From: Chthonomonas sp.
GTDB lineage: Bacteria > Armatimonadota > Fimbriimonadia > Fimbriimonadales > Fimbriimonadaceae
Direction of reading: 5' to 3'
Length of the DNA stretch: 64,000 nucleotides
Assembly: GCA_016788425.1 (NCBI GenBank)
Contig: JAEURQ010000004.1
Span: 558,001-622,000 of the forward strand
Shown here piece after piece: positions 8,464-17,462 of the stretch. Every line of letters starts with the position of its first letter. Positions within the stretch are counted from its first letter, which is position 1. The translations under genes were made by a program, and so were the position numbers. Below the pieces are notes generated by a model that was given only the letters and a program-made list of their open reading frames with translations, had not been told where the DNA came from and did no database searches.

Positions 8464-8754
8464 ATGAAGGATCAAGGATTCCTCAAAGGGCTGCTTCTCG
8501 GCGCAGCCGTCATGTCACTCTTCATCGCCATCCGAGCCTACGCGACGCCGCAGCAGATCATTCCGAGTCGGGAGGTCGTCGCGATGGAAGACATGGCCCG
8601 CCAACTCCGGGTGATGAACGAGCGCGGATTGCGGGTTCGGATCGAAGAGCCGCTCGAAGTGAAGGTCAAAGACGAAGTGACGATGAAACTGCCCACGTTC
8701 ACCAAACTCGAGGTCAAGATCACCGACCCGATTGACGTGCGCGTGAAGAACTAG
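8464..8754 (+). CDS. small membrane-anchored or secreted protein of unknown function
   Basis: I do not recognise this 96-residue protein. It has an N-terminal hydrophobic segment (residues 9-27, LLLGAAVMSLFIAIRAYA) that could be a signal peptide or anchor. The remainder is charged and built of short amphipathic stretches with alternating valine and lysine or glutamate (EEPLEVKVKDEV, KLEVKITDPIDVRVKN). It is preceded by a TAGAAT box spaced for leaderless transcription and by a direct repeat. Its stop overlaps the convergent ispH stop by four bases. It is likely real because of the promoter and signal-like N-terminus. Confidence 0.65.
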   Translation: MKDQGFLKGLLLGAAVMSLFIAIRAYATPQQIIPSREVVAMEDMARQLRVMNERGLRVRIEEPLEVKVKDEVTMKLPTFTKLEVKITDPIDVRVKN

Positions 8755-9698
8755 CCGCTCGCCTGCGCGAGTTGAATAAGATCGCGGGGGGGAATGAATT
8801 GAATATTCTCCTCCACGGTCTGCACCGTGCGGATCGTCACGTCCGTGCGCCCTAGCAGCAGGCCCCCAATGAGGTCCTCGACAAGTTCCTCGGGCGTCGA
8901 TGCGCCCGAGGTAATGCCGATGCGCGGGTAATCCGTGCGCCATTCCGGCCGAATCTCGTCGGGCGACATGAGCAGAAACGCCGGAATGCCATAGCTCTCG
9001 GCGACCTCGCGCAGGCGGTTGCTGTTGGAACTCATGCGCGAACCCACGACCAGCACCAAATCCACTTCGCGAGCCATCGCGTGCACCGCGCCCTGGCGGT
9101 TCGTGGTGGCGTAGCAAATGTCCTCTTTCGCCGAGGTCACCATGTGGGGGAAGCGTCGTCGCAGAACATCCATGATCGCGGTGACTTCGCTGATACTCAG
9201 CGTCGTTTGGGTGAGCACGGCGAGCCGATCGTAGTGCGGAATCTCGAGCGCCTCGGCCTCTTCGGGCGTCTCCACCAAGTGCATGCGGTCGGGCGCCTCG
9301 CCCATGGTGCCCTCGGCTTCGACATGGCCCTTGTGGCCAATGTAGATAAAATGATAGTCCTTCGCCAGGAATCGGCGCGCCTCGTTGTGGACCTTGGTCA
9401 CGAGCGGGCAAGTGCCATCAATCACCTTGAGGGCGCGGCGCTTCGCGTCTTCGCGCAGTTGCGGGGCCACGCCGTGAGCGGAGAACACCACCGGCGCGCC
9501 TTCGGGAACCTCGTTCACATCTTCGACAAAGATAACGCCGCGCGCCTCAAAACCCTTGACGACAAACTCGTTGTGGACAATGGCGTGGCGAACGTAGAGG
9601 GGAGCGCCGTGAACCTTGAGCGCAAGCTCCACAACTTCAATCGCAAAGGCGACTCCCGCGCAGAATCCGCGCGGACCGGCGAGAACGATTTCCTGCAC
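8751..9698 (-). CDS. ispH: 4-hydroxy-3-methylbut-2-enyl diphosphate reductase
   Basis: IspH catalyses the last step of the methylerythritol phosphate pathway, reducing HMBPP to IPP and DMAPP with a [4Fe-4S] cluster. The 315 residues contain the three cluster cysteines at 13 (GPRGFCAGV), 97 (DGTCPLV) and 195 (DICYATTNRQ), together with the conserved histidines in SAHG and GHKGHVE. The GTG start at 9698 is preceded by TAAACT at exactly six bases, with TTGCCA 16 bases further upstream. It therefore probably has its own leaderless promoter inside the end of the upstream gene. The product feeds isoprenoids, including the undecaprenyl carrier needed by the neighbouring mur genes. Confidence 0.96.
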   Translation of the reverse strand: MQEIVLAGPRGFCAGVAFAIEVVELALKVHGAPLYVRHAIVHNEFVVKGFEARGVIFVEDVNEVPEGAPVVFSAHGVAPQLREDAKRRALKVIDGTCPLVTKVHNEARRFLAKDYHFIYIGHKGHVEAEGTMGEAPDRMHLVETPEEAEALEIPHYDRLAVLTQTTLSISEVTAIMDVLRRRFPHMVTSAKEDICYATTNRQGAVHAMAREVDLVLVVGSRMSSNSNRLREVAESYGIPAFLLMSPDEIRPEWRTDYPRIGITSGASTPEELVEDLIGGLLLGRTDVTIRTVQTVEENIQFIPPRDLIQLAQASG

Positions 9699-9704
9699 GG
9701 AGCT

Positions 9705-9732
9705 AGTTTACCGTTGGCGACTAGCCTGGCAA
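9705..9732 (-). promoter_or_regulatory. putative leaderless promoter of ispH
   Basis: On the minus strand TTGCCA (9732-9727) and TAAACT (9710-9705) are separated by 16 bases. The latter ends six bases before the GTG start codon. The promoter lies across the 3' end of the MerC-like gene. Confidence 0.5.
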
Positions 9733-10118
9733 CTCGCACACGAACATTTCGCGCGCAGGGCGAGGTTCAGGCGGTGGAACCACACCATCATCAGACCGCC
9801 GACCACGCTGACCACGTAAGAAATCGCGCCCAGGTCGTGCAGCGCAAAGTGCGCCACGCACACCAAAGTGAGCCCGCCGATAAACCAAATGGCCGGCGTC
9901 CAGCGCTGATGCACCTTCCAGCCGGAGCGGATGGAGAGCCCCCCAAAGAGAACTGCGAGCCCGATGAACGCGAAGTCGACGTTGTGCGAATGACTCTCTT
10001 GCAAGCCAAGGATCGGCAAAAACGCCATGAACACGGCCATGACCAGGCAGTGAACCGCGCAGACAAGCGAGGCGATGGTGCCCAGCTGATCCCAAGTTTT
10101 TCCGCGCACTCTTGCCAT
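9708..10118 (-). CDS. MerC-like small membrane protein
   Basis: The protein has about 136 residues from the ATG at 10118; a TTG at 10136 would add six. It has four hydrophobic segments and, in the first, CAVHCL, matching the CxxxC pattern of the MerC domain family. Several MerC proteins transport or bind mercury or other metals, but many family members stand outside mer operons and have no assigned role. The C-terminus carries a second cysteine cluster (CSCASC) that could bind metal. There is no merR or merA nearby, so a mercury role is not supported by context. It follows metX by 42 bases. Confidence 0.72.
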   Translation of the reverse strand: MARVRGKTWDQLGTIASLVCAVHCLVMAVFMAFLPILGLQESHSHNVDFAFIGLAVLFGGLSIRSGWKVHQRWTPAIWFIGGLTLVCVAHFALHDLGAISYVVSVVGGLMMVWFHRLNLALRAKCSCASCQASRQR

Positions 10119-10160
10119 ACGATTATTATTGCACAATTTTTGCGAAAAGAAAGAACTTGC

Positions 10161-11201
10161 TTATTGCAAGAAGAGGCGGACAAGGTCGGCTTGTTCCTGG
10201 TCGTCCAGCAAAAACGCGTCGTGCCCGAGCGGGCTGCCAAGCTCCACATGCCGGACCTTCGCCCACATTGAGAGCTGATCGCGCAATTCCTCGCTTTGCC
10301 AAGTCGGATAGATCCAGTCGCTTCGGAAACTTGTGAGCAGAAACTCGGTGCTCAGAGACTGCGCGGGCTGGAAGTCGAAGGCATCGAGCGCCCGGGTGAG
10401 CACAATCTGCGAGTTCGCATCGAAGCGCTGGGTGAACTTGTCGCCTTGATAGTTCAGGTAGCTCTCGACCTCGAAAATCTCGCCGGTTGGCGTGGGTCGG
10501 CGTTCGCGTCCGAACTTGCGGTTGAAGCTCGCCTCGCTCAAGAAGGTGAGGTGTCCCGCCATGCGCGCCACGGCCAAGCCATCGGCGGGCGGGGAACCGT
10601 CGTAATAGTCTCCGCCGGTGAAGTTGGCGTCGCGCAAAATCGCCTGACGACCGACCTCGTTGAACCCAATTTGCATCGCCGAGTGCCGTCCCGTGGATGC
10701 CGTGCACCACGCGCGCTGCACCGGGAAGTGCGTGCAAAGGTCGAGCACCTGCATGCCGCCCATGCTGCCTCCGACGGCGGCAAACAACTCGTTTACGCCG
10801 ATTTGCGGGAGCATCGCCGCGATGGAGGCGGTCATGTCGCGAATCGTGACCGCCGGAAACCGCGAGCCATAAGCGCGGCCATCGTCGCGAACCGAAGAAG
10901 GCCCCGTGCTTCCGCGGCATCCGCCGAGCACGTTGGCGCAAATCACAAAAAATCGGTCGGTATCAATCGCGCGGCCGGGCCCGATGAGGCGTTCCCACCA
11001 CACCGCAGCATTGCTGTCGCCGCTCAGCGCGTGGCACGCTAAAATCGCGTTGTCGCCGCGATAGGTGCCCCAGGTTTGGTACGCCAGGGTGACCGGCAGG
11101 CTCGCGCCACTCACCAGTTGAAACGAACCGAGCTCGGCCAAAGACGCACCAGCGCCCGCCTCCGAGTGGCGATCGTTTTCCTGAAACAGCGCGTCGTCCA
11201 C
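10161..11201 (-). CDS. metX: homoserine O-acetyltransferase
   Basis: MetX acylates homoserine with acetyl-CoA (sometimes succinyl-CoA) at the start of methionine synthesis. The 346-residue alpha/beta hydrolase shows the nucleophile elbow GGSMGGM with Ser146 and the oxyanion region CHALSGDSNA. A late histidine is present in SPLGHDAF, and the stretch VLGGCRGSTGPSS is typical of the family. The GTG start overlaps the stop of the pilT-like gene, so it is probably co-transcribed with unrelated pilus genes. The choice between acetyl and succinyl specificity cannot be settled by eye. Confidence 0.93.
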   Translation of the reverse strand: MDDALFQENDRHSEAGAGASLAELGSFQLVSGASLPVTLAYQTWGTYRGDNAILACHALSGDSNAAVWWERLIGPGRAIDTDRFFVICANVLGGCRGSTGPSSVRDDGRAYGSRFPAVTIRDMTASIAAMLPQIGVNELFAAVGGSMGGMQVLDLCTHFPVQRAWCTASTGRHSAMQIGFNEVGRQAILRDANFTGGDYYDGSPPADGLAVARMAGHLTFLSEASFNRKFGRERRPTPTGEIFEVESYLNYQGDKFTQRFDANSQIVLTRALDAFDFQPAQSLSTEFLLTSFRSDWIYPTWQSEELRDQLSMWAKVRHVELGSPLGHDAFLLDDQEQADLVRLFLQ

Positions 11202-12403
11202 TAGTCTCGCTTAAAGCCGGGGCGATTCGGCTGGCCCCGGACGCCGCCGGGAGCCGGGGGCGCAACCGGCTTTTCGGCTTCGGGAGTCGGCTGATTCCCG
11301 CGGAAGTCGGGCTGATTTGCGCCCGCACCTTGCCCGCCGGAAGGATCGTTGACCAATCGCATGAATTCGCCAATGTCCTTGGCTTTAGATTTCGCATCGT
11401 CCATGGTGACCAATCCGCGATCCACCAAACTCGCCAGCGATTGGTCGAGCGTGTTCATTTTGAGCTTGCTCCCGGTCTGCAAAATCGAGCTGATCATGTA
11501 GCTCTTGTTTTCGCGGATCAGGGCTTGAATCGCGTTCGTCGCAACCAGAACTTCAAAGGCGGCGATGCGACCGCGATTGTCCTTGCGGCGCACGAGGCTC
11601 TGGCTGATGACCCCAATGAGGTTGACGGAAAGCTGCATGCGCACCTGTTGCTGTTGAGCCACGGGGAACACGTCCACAATCCGGTCGATGGTTTGCACCG
11701 AGTCCACGGTGTGCAGCGTGCCGAAGACCAAGTGGCCGGTTTCGGCGGCGGTCAGCGCCAAGTGGATGGTTTCTAAGTCGCGCATTTCGCCGACCAGAAT
11801 CACGTCTGGGTCTTGCCGCAACACGTACTTTAGCGCGTTGGCGAAGCTGAGCGTGTCTTGGTCGAGCTGCCGCTGATTGATCAGCGCCAAGTGGTCGTCG
11901 TGCACGAATTCGACCGGGTCCTCCACCGTCATGATGTGGTCGTGGTGGGTGCGATTGAGCTTGTCGATCATCGCTGCGAGGCTCGTGGACTTGCCCGAAC
12001 CAGCCGGACCCGTCACCAAGACCAAGCCACGCGGTCGCTGGACAAAATCGTACGCCGCCGACGGAAGATTCAGGTCCTCCATGGACTGGATTTCGTACGG
12101 GATCACCCGGAACGCGGCTTGCGCGTGGCCCCGCTGCTGATAAATGTTGCCGCGGAACCGGCTAACGCCCGGAATCTCGATCGCGAAGTCGAGTTCGAGG
12201 AATTGATCAAAGCGCTCCAATTGGTGGGGCAGCAACAGCAACTTCATTTCCTCCCGGAAATCTTCGTCGCTAAAGTGCGGATATTCCACCTCGTGAAGGT
12301 CGCCGTTGATCCGGATATACACCTTGCCGGTATCGGTTTTTAGGTGCATGTCCGAGCCGCCCAAGGCGACGCATTTTCTCAGGAGGGCGTCAATGTGCTC
12401 CAC
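11201..12403 (-). CDS. PilT/PilU-like type IV pilus retraction ATPase (second copy)
   Basis: This cytoplasmic hexameric ATPase of the PilT family has 400 residues when started at the GTG at 12403. That GTG has GGAGG six bases upstream and overlaps the preceding pilT by 14 bases; the frame continues upstream without coding appearance. It has Walker A GPAGSGKST at 132-140, an Asp box TVEDPVEFVHDD, and the LVGEMRDLETIHLALTAAETGHLVFGTLHT Walker B/His box. Unlike its neighbour it ends in a disordered Pro/Gly-rich tail with PPAPGG. The tandem arrangement resembles pilT-pilU, where the second ATPase assists the first. Confidence 0.9.
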   Translation of the reverse strand: MEHIDALLRKCVALGGSDMHLKTDTGKVYIRINGDLHEVEYPHFSDEDFREEMKLLLLPHQLERFDQFLELDFAIEIPGVSRFRGNIYQQRGHAQAAFRVIPYEIQSMEDLNLPSAAYDFVQRPRGLVLVTGPAGSGKSTSLAAMIDKLNRTHHDHIMTVEDPVEFVHDDHLALINQRQLDQDTLSFANALKYVLRQDPDVILVGEMRDLETIHLALTAAETGHLVFGTLHTVDSVQTIDRIVDVFPVAQQQQVRMQLSVNLIGVISQSLVRRKDNRGRIAAFEVLVATNAIQALIRENKSYMISSILQTGSKLKMNTLDQSLASLVDRGLVTMDDAKSKAKDIGEFMRLVNDPSGGQGAGANQPDFRGNQPTPEAEKPVAPPAPGGVRGQPNRPGFKRD

Positions 12404-13484
12404 TGGAAGCCTCCGTGAGCCCTTGCGCGGTGGCGCGGCGGGTGAATTCGTTGACGTTGCTGGACTTGCCGACCGCATGCTCGAAGTCAATCTGACCATC
12501 TTTGATGAGCTGCAGCAAGTTGCCGTCGAGGGTCTGCATGCCGAACTGCGAGCCGGTCTGAATGTCCATATAAAGCTGGTGCGTTTTTCCTTCGCGAATG
12601 AGAGTGCGAATGGCCGGCGTCGCGACCATGACCTCGAACGCCGCCACGCGTCCGGTTCCGTCTTTGGTCGGCAGCAGGGTTTGCGAAACAACCGCCTGAA
12701 TCGTCACGCCAAGTTGGGTTCGAATCTGCGCCTGTTGACCGGGCGGGAAGACGTCCACAATCCGGTCAATCGTCTGCGCGGCGTCCACCGTGTGCAACGT
12801 ACTGAACACAAGGTGACCGGTTTCCGCGGCGGTGATGGCGAGTTGAATGGTTTCCAGGTCGCGCATTTCACCGACCAGAATAATGTCGGGATTTTGGCGC
12901 ATGACGTGCTTGAGCGCCTCGGAAAAGCTGTGCGTGTCCGTGCCCAGTTCGCGCTGATTGATGATGCTCTGAATGTCCTTGTGGACGTACTCGATCGGGT
13001 CCTCAATCGTCATGATGTGAGCCCGCTTGCTCAGGTTCACGTGGTTGATCATCGCCGCGAGACTTGTGGATTTTCCCGAGCCGGTCGGCCCGGTGACCAG
13101 CACCAGCCCGCGCGGCATCATCGAGATCGCCTTGGTCGCTTGCGGCATGTGCAAATCGTCGATCGTGCGGATGTTAAACGGGATCAGGCGGAAGACCGCG
13201 CCGATTTTACCGCGCTGCCAAAACATATTCACGCGGAATCGCGCGAGGCCCTCCACCTGGTAGCTGAGGTCAACTTCTTTGTAGCTGTACAGTCGCTCTT
13301 TGCGGTCCTCGCTCAGGATGCTGAGCAGCAGTTCGTGCGTCATTTCCTCGCTGAGCGGGGGTTGATTCACGCGCTTGAGCTCGCCGCGCACCCGCATCAG
13401 CGGCGGGTTATTCGCCTTGATATGCAAGTCGCTGGCGTCTTGCTGCACGAGCTCGCGTAATAGGTTGTCGATCAGTGCGGCCAT
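12390..13484 (-). CDS. pilT: type IV pilus twitching motility ATPase PilT
   Basis: PilT powers depolymerisation of type IV pili. The 364 residues have an N-terminal PAS-like domain and Walker A GPTGSGKST at 132-140. They also have the Asp box TIEDPIEYVHKD, Walker B LVGEMRDLETIQLA and the His box GHLVFSTLHT. All catalytic motifs are intact and the length is typical. A TAAACT box lies ten bases upstream of the ATG, suggesting a promoter with a very short leader. It overlaps the second pilT-like gene by 14 bases. No pilin or pilB gene is visible in the window. Confidence 0.93.
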   Translation of the reverse strand: MAALIDNLLRELVQQDASDLHIKANNPPLMRVRGELKRVNQPPLSEEMTHELLLSILSEDRKERLYSYKEVDLSYQVEGLARFRVNMFWQRGKIGAVFRLIPFNIRTIDDLHMPQATKAISMMPRGLVLVTGPTGSGKSTSLAAMINHVNLSKRAHIMTIEDPIEYVHKDIQSIINQRELGTDTHSFSEALKHVMRQNPDIILVGEMRDLETIQLAITAAETGHLVFSTLHTVDAAQTIDRIVDVFPPGQQAQIRTQLGVTIQAVVSQTLLPTKDGTGRVAAFEVMVATPAIRTLIREGKTHQLYMDIQTGSQFGMQTLDGNLLQLIKDGQIDFEHAVGKSSNVNEFTRRATAQGLTEASSGAH

Positions 13485-13506
13485 GAAGGTTTGCAGTTTA
13501 TCCCAG

Positions 13507-15135
13507 TTAGTCGAGCAGTCGGGCAGGGTGTTCCCGCCTCAGCGAGTTGAAGACGCGCAGCGGCGTGGACGAGGTGAGTTCTCGCATCAAAATGACCCGC
13601 TCGGGGTACGCGAGTTCGGCGCGCATGGTCCCGGGCAAAAGTCCCGAAGCCAAGGGCGGCGTCCACCACTTGCCATCGAGGAACGCGGCGACGTTGTAGA
13701 TGGTCGTTTCGGTGACCTCGCCGCGCTCGTTGTAAAGCAGAACGTCATCGGCATCGCCCCGCTCAAACTGCTCGTACACCGCCCGGTTTGTGGTTTTGTG
13801 TTGCACCGCGAGATCCTCCGAGTAAATGGGGTGGCTGGCCCGTTGCAACTTGATCTCCCCGCGATTGGTGGGTAAGGTGCTGAGCTCGAGTTGTGGCTCT
13901 TCGCCGGGCGCGAGGGTGAGTCGCAACCGCCCGCTGCCGGTTTGCTGCTCCAGCTCTTGGCGGAGTTCTTCGGTGGAGAGTTCTTGGCCAAACAGCGCAA
14001 AGTGGCTCGCGGCCAGACGCGCCAAATGCGCATCCAGTCGCGGGATGAGGCCATCGGCCAGGCGCATGGTTTCCAGCAGTTTGCCGGGATATGGCACGTT
14101 TCGCCGCAGAATCTCGGCCTTGAGCCGACACTCGGCGTACTCGGCCTCGGCGGTGCTGTCGCTCACGACGCCGCTGCCGATGCCATAGGTGATTTGATCG
14201 CCCCGCTGAACCAAGGTGCGGATCGCCACGGAAAACTGGCCGACGCCTGGCCCGACCCAGCCGATCGCGCCAGTGTAAACGCCGCGCGGAGTCGTTTCCA
14301 GGTTGGCGATGATCTCGGTCGCCTTGACCTTCGGCGCGCCGGTGATGCTGGCGCAAGGGAAGAGCGAGGCCAGGCGCTCGCTGAGCGGGGCATCGGTTTC
14401 GGCGACTACGCGTGACGTCATCTGCCGCACGGTGGGGTGGTCCTCCACGCGGAAAAGCTCGGGTACTCGCACTGATCCGCGCCGCGCAATCCGCCCCAAA
14501 TCGTTGCGGATCATGTCCACGATCATCAGGTTTTCGGCACGGTCCTTCTCGCTGTCGGCCAGCGAATCGGGGCTGCCGGCGGGGCGGGTGCCCTTCATCG
14601 GCTCGGACCAAATCACGTCCTCCCGCCATTCCAAAAAGCATTCGGGGCTCGCGCTGAGGATGCGCCAATCGCCATCCTCCAGCCACGCGCCAAACCGAGC
14701 GTCGCGGCAACTCGGCCAGAATCCGCGTCCGTCACCTTGTCCGGTTAGCGAAAAGGTGAGGTTGATCTGATAACAATCGCCGTGGGCGAGGTGGTTTTGC
14801 ACAGCCTGGTACCGCGCTTCGTACTCCGAGGACGACCAAGTTGCCGCCAAATCGAGCGGTGTGCTCGCCAGAATCGGCGGCACAAACCGGGTGGGTTCGG
14901 TGACCAACACAAACCAAGCCAAAGGCCCCGTTCCTCGTCGAGCCACCAGCGACTTATCAAATGCCGGCGCGGCCTCGTAACTGAGGAATCCGGCGGCGAA
15001 TCCGCCCTCCGCGACGTGCACCTCGACCTGCTCCAGAAGGGGCATGACTTCGCCGAGGGAATGCGCGACCAAAACCGAACCTCGCGAGAAGTCCAGCCAG
15101 CCGCCTTCCAAGTCGTTTCGGAGCCACGCCCGCAC
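13507..15135 (-). CDS. pabBC: fused aminodeoxychorismate synthase component I / 4-amino-4-deoxychorismate lyase (PabB-PabC)
   Basis: This 542-residue bifunctional enzyme makes p-aminobenzoate for folate from chorismate. Residues 1 to about 350 are a chorismate-utilising PabB domain: YQINLTFSL, MKGTRPAG, ENLMIVDMIRNDLGRIA and CASITGAPKVKA, with YGIGSGVVSDS near its end. From about residue 355 follows a PLP-dependent class IV aminotransferase-fold lyase (LLETMRLADGLIPRLDAHLARL, HKTTNRAVYE, NERGEVTETTIYN). The GTG start has TAGGAT seven bases upstream, suggesting its own promoter within the dcw region. The glutaminase partner PabA is not in the window. Confidence 0.93.
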   Translation of the reverse strand: MRAWLRNDLEGGWLDFSRGSVLVAHSLGEVMPLLEQVEVHVAEGGFAAGFLSYEAAPAFDKSLVARRGTGPLAWFVLVTEPTRFVPPILASTPLDLAATWSSSEYEARYQAVQNHLAHGDCYQINLTFSLTGQGDGRGFWPSCRDARFGAWLEDGDWRILSASPECFLEWREDVIWSEPMKGTRPAGSPDSLADSEKDRAENLMIVDMIRNDLGRIARRGSVRVPELFRVEDHPTVRQMTSRVVAETDAPLSERLASLFPCASITGAPKVKATEIIANLETTPRGVYTGAIGWVGPGVGQFSVAIRTLVQRGDQITYGIGSGVVSDSTAEAEYAECRLKAEILRRNVPYPGKLLETMRLADGLIPRLDAHLARLAASHFALFGQELSTEELRQELEQQTGSGRLRLTLAPGEEPQLELSTLPTNRGEIKLQRASHPIYSEDLAVQHKTTNRAVYEQFERGDADDVLLYNERGEVTETTIYNVAAFLDGKWWTPPLASGLLPGTMRAELAYPERVILMRELTSSTPLRVFNSLRREHPARLLD

Positions 15136-15145
15136 GGCTTTGATC

Positions 15146-16228
15146 CTACTTCATGGCGTCGCGGCAGATTTGCAGAATGTCCGCGAGCGCGTTCGGATTG
15201 TCCCATTCGGCGAGCGCCGCCGCGGCTTGCTCTCGCATTTCGGGTTCGTCCCACTGCAAAATCCGCGACTCGACCGTGCTCGGCTGGAGCTCGTGCTGGG
15301 GAATGATGGTGGCCGCGCCCATCTCGGCGAATTCTTGCGCGTTGAGCATTTGGTGATTCGCAAACGAGTTGGGGAGCGGCACCAAAATGCTCGGCTTGCG
15401 GTAAGCCGCGAGTTCGGCGAGGGTTCCCGCCCCGCTTCGGCATAGCGCCAGCGAACTGGCAAACACCGCCGTCGCCATTTCGTCTTCGCTCAGGTAAGCG
15501 CGCACCTTATAGTCGTCGCCGACGCCGAGTTTGCCGGCCGTTTTCTGGATCGCGTCGAAGTGGTCGGGGCCACTCAGGTGAATCCACTGCGTGTGATACC
15601 GAGCCATGCGCACGACGGTGGCCAGCACCGCCTCGTTGATGGCACTCGCGCCCTGGCTGCCGCCCATCGCCAGAATAACGGGTCGGTCGTTGCTCACGGG
15701 ATGCTCAAAGTTGAGATTCGGCTGGCCGCGAAAACTCTTGCGAACGGGGATTCCGGTACGAATAACCTGAGCCTGCGGAAAATGTTCAGCGCCGCGCCGG
15801 AACGTCGTGCACACCGCAAACGACTGCGGGCTGAGCAGGCGATTGGTGCGCCCGGGCACCACATTCTGCTCATGAATCACGTACGGAATGCCCAGTGACC
15901 GCGCCGCGTAGAGCACGGGCGCGCTGGAATAGCCGCCGGTCGAGACCACGAGTTTCGGTCCGAACTCGCGCATGGCCGTTTTGGCCAGACGGACGGCTTT
16001 AGCTAGGTGGAAAGCAGCGCGCCATCCGCGCGGAGTTTTGAGGCTGTAAAGCGGCTCGCTTGGAAAGGCTTGGAAGGGGAGCGCGATGCGTTGGCACGCG
16101 CGGCCCTCTTGGCCCCGAAAGGACCCGAAGTACGCAACTTCGAGTCCTTCCGATTGGAGTCCGGCCGCGATCTCAAGCGCCGGGTAGATGTGCCCGCCGG
16201 TTCCCCCGCCGGTTACGATTGCTCGCAT
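15146..16228 (-). CDS. murG: UDP-N-acetylglucosamine-N-acetylmuramyl-(pentapeptide) pyrophosphoryl-undecaprenol GlcNAc transferase
   Basis: MurG adds GlcNAc to lipid I to form lipid II at the inner face of the membrane. The 360 residues begin AIVTGGGTGGHIYPA after the initiator Met-Arg (glycine-rich donor/acceptor loop). They also contain STGGYSSAP, HEQN, GGSQGA (second G loop) and CRSGAGTLAELAA. The start at 16228 follows AGGAGG closely; the frame is open 25 codons further upstream but this part overlaps ftsW and is not MurG-like. The gene lies within the last 56 bases of ftsW. It is the last gene of the first dcw block. Confidence 0.95.
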   Translation of the reverse strand: MRAIVTGGGTGGHIYPALEIAAGLQSEGLEVAYFGSFRGQEGRACQRIALPFQAFPSEPLYSLKTPRGWRAAFHLAKAVRLAKTAMREFGPKLVVSTGGYSSAPVLYAARSLGIPYVIHEQNVVPGRTNRLLSPQSFAVCTTFRRGAEHFPQAQVIRTGIPVRKSFRGQPNLNFEHPVSNDRPVILAMGGSQGASAINEAVLATVVRMARYHTQWIHLSGPDHFDAIQKTAGKLGVGDDYKVRAYLSEDEMATAVFASSLALCRSGAGTLAELAAYRKPSILVPLPNSFANHQMLNAQEFAEMGAATIIPQHELQPSTVESRILQWDEPEMREQAAAALAEWDNPNALADILQICRDAMK

Positions 16229-17462
16229 AGGCCTCCTGTGGTTGGGTCGCGTGTTCGACGGCGGCGGCGGATTGACCCAGACCGACGGCGATCCACAAAG
16301 CAATGAGGCTGGATCCGCCCGAGCTAAAGAACGGAAGCGGAATCCCGATGCTCGGCAGAGTGCCGTTCGCCATCATGACGTTGACGGCGGTTTGGATCCC
16401 GATCCAAAAGGCGAGTCCCAGCAGCACCAGCCCCGCAAATCGCAGGCGGCGCACCTCGGTGGGATCGCTGCCCGAGCTCAGCAGTTTGTCGGCCTTGCTC
16501 AGCAGGCGATGGCCTTCGCTGGCGAATCGGAAGACCAGCAAGCCGAGCAAACCGATCACAAAGAGCGATCCGATGAGGCCGAATTCTTCGCCGATCGTCG
16601 CCATGATGTAGTCCGTCGTGGCGGCAGGCAGGAAGTGCTTGGCCCAACCCGCGCCGGGACCGGCTCCCACGACTCCGCCACCGGCCATCGCGGCTTCGGC
16701 ACGCGTGGTCTGGAAGCCGATGTCGTCAATGTGCTTTTGCTCCCAGCGGTTGCCGTGGTTGAGAATTCGCTCCATGCGATACGCCTGACTCTTGACCAAA
16801 CCCACCAGACCAATCGTGCCGACGAGGGTGAGAATCGCGAGCGACTTCTTGCTCACGCCACCCACAAAAAGCATGCCGGCGGCGATCGCCATGATCACGG
16901 CCGCGGTGCCGAGGTCGGGCTCCAATTCAATTTTCAGGGCCACCGCAAGCACCATGAGCAGCGGCAAGGCGCGAACGCCCCGGTTCTGCCAAAGCCAGTC
17001 GAGTTTGCGGCTGGTGCTAGCGTTGCTCTTGAGCGGCTTTGCCATCGGCTTGCGGTAGCAGAAGGTGGCCGCCAGGAACAGCACCACGGCGACCTTGGCG
17101 ATCTCCGAAGGCTGCAAGTTGATCGGCCCGAGCTTAATCCAGCGGGTCGCGCCGTTTTGCGTGTAGCCAATGACTGGCGCCATCACAAGAACCAGCAGAA
17201 CAAACGCACCGGCAAAAAACTGCCCGGCTCGCTTGCGCCACCACTCGATGTCGAGGCGGCTACAAGCGGCGGCCACAAACACCATTAGCACGGTCGCGCC
17301 GATTTGCACGAGCACTTCGCGCGGCATAATGCCGTCGCGATCGAGCGCCCGCGCAAACCCGGCGGTATAGATCAGGAAGATGCCGATGACCGTGCATAGC
17401 GCGGCCAAAAACAGAGCCTGCGGGTCACCGACCCGAAACTTTAATCGCGGTGTTCTAACCAT
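16173..17462 (-). CDS. ftsW: lipid II polymerase / cell division protein FtsW (SEDS family)
   Basis: This 429-residue polytopic SEDS glycosyltransferase polymerises lipid II with its partner FtsI. About ten transmembrane helices are visible. Family signatures are GATRWIKLGPINLQPSEIAKVA, LEPDLGTAAVIMAIAAGMLFVGG with the catalytic Asp in EPDLG, and PLPFFSSGGSSL near the C-terminus. The C-terminal tail of about 30 residues is hydrophilic and overlaps murG by 56 bases, longer than usual. The ATG lies within the last 22 bases of murD, so translation is likely coupled. Confidence 0.94.
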   Translation of the reverse strand: MVRTPRLKFRVGDPQALFLAALCTVIGIFLIYTAGFARALDRDGIMPREVLVQIGATVLMVFVAAACSRLDIEWWRKRAGQFFAGAFVLLVLVMAPVIGYTQNGATRWIKLGPINLQPSEIAKVAVVLFLAATFCYRKPMAKPLKSNASTSRKLDWLWQNRGVRALPLLMVLAVALKIELEPDLGTAAVIMAIAAGMLFVGGVSKKSLAILTLVGTIGLVGLVKSQAYRMERILNHGNRWEQKHIDDIGFQTTRAEAAMAGGGVVGAGPGAGWAKHFLPAATTDYIMATIGEEFGLIGSLFVIGLLGLLVFRFASEGHRLLSKADKLLSSGSDPTEVRRLRFAGLVLLGLAFWIGIQTAVNVMMANGTLPSIGIPLPFFSSGGSSLIALWIAVGLGQSAAAVEHATQPQEAYASNRNRRGNRRAHLPGA

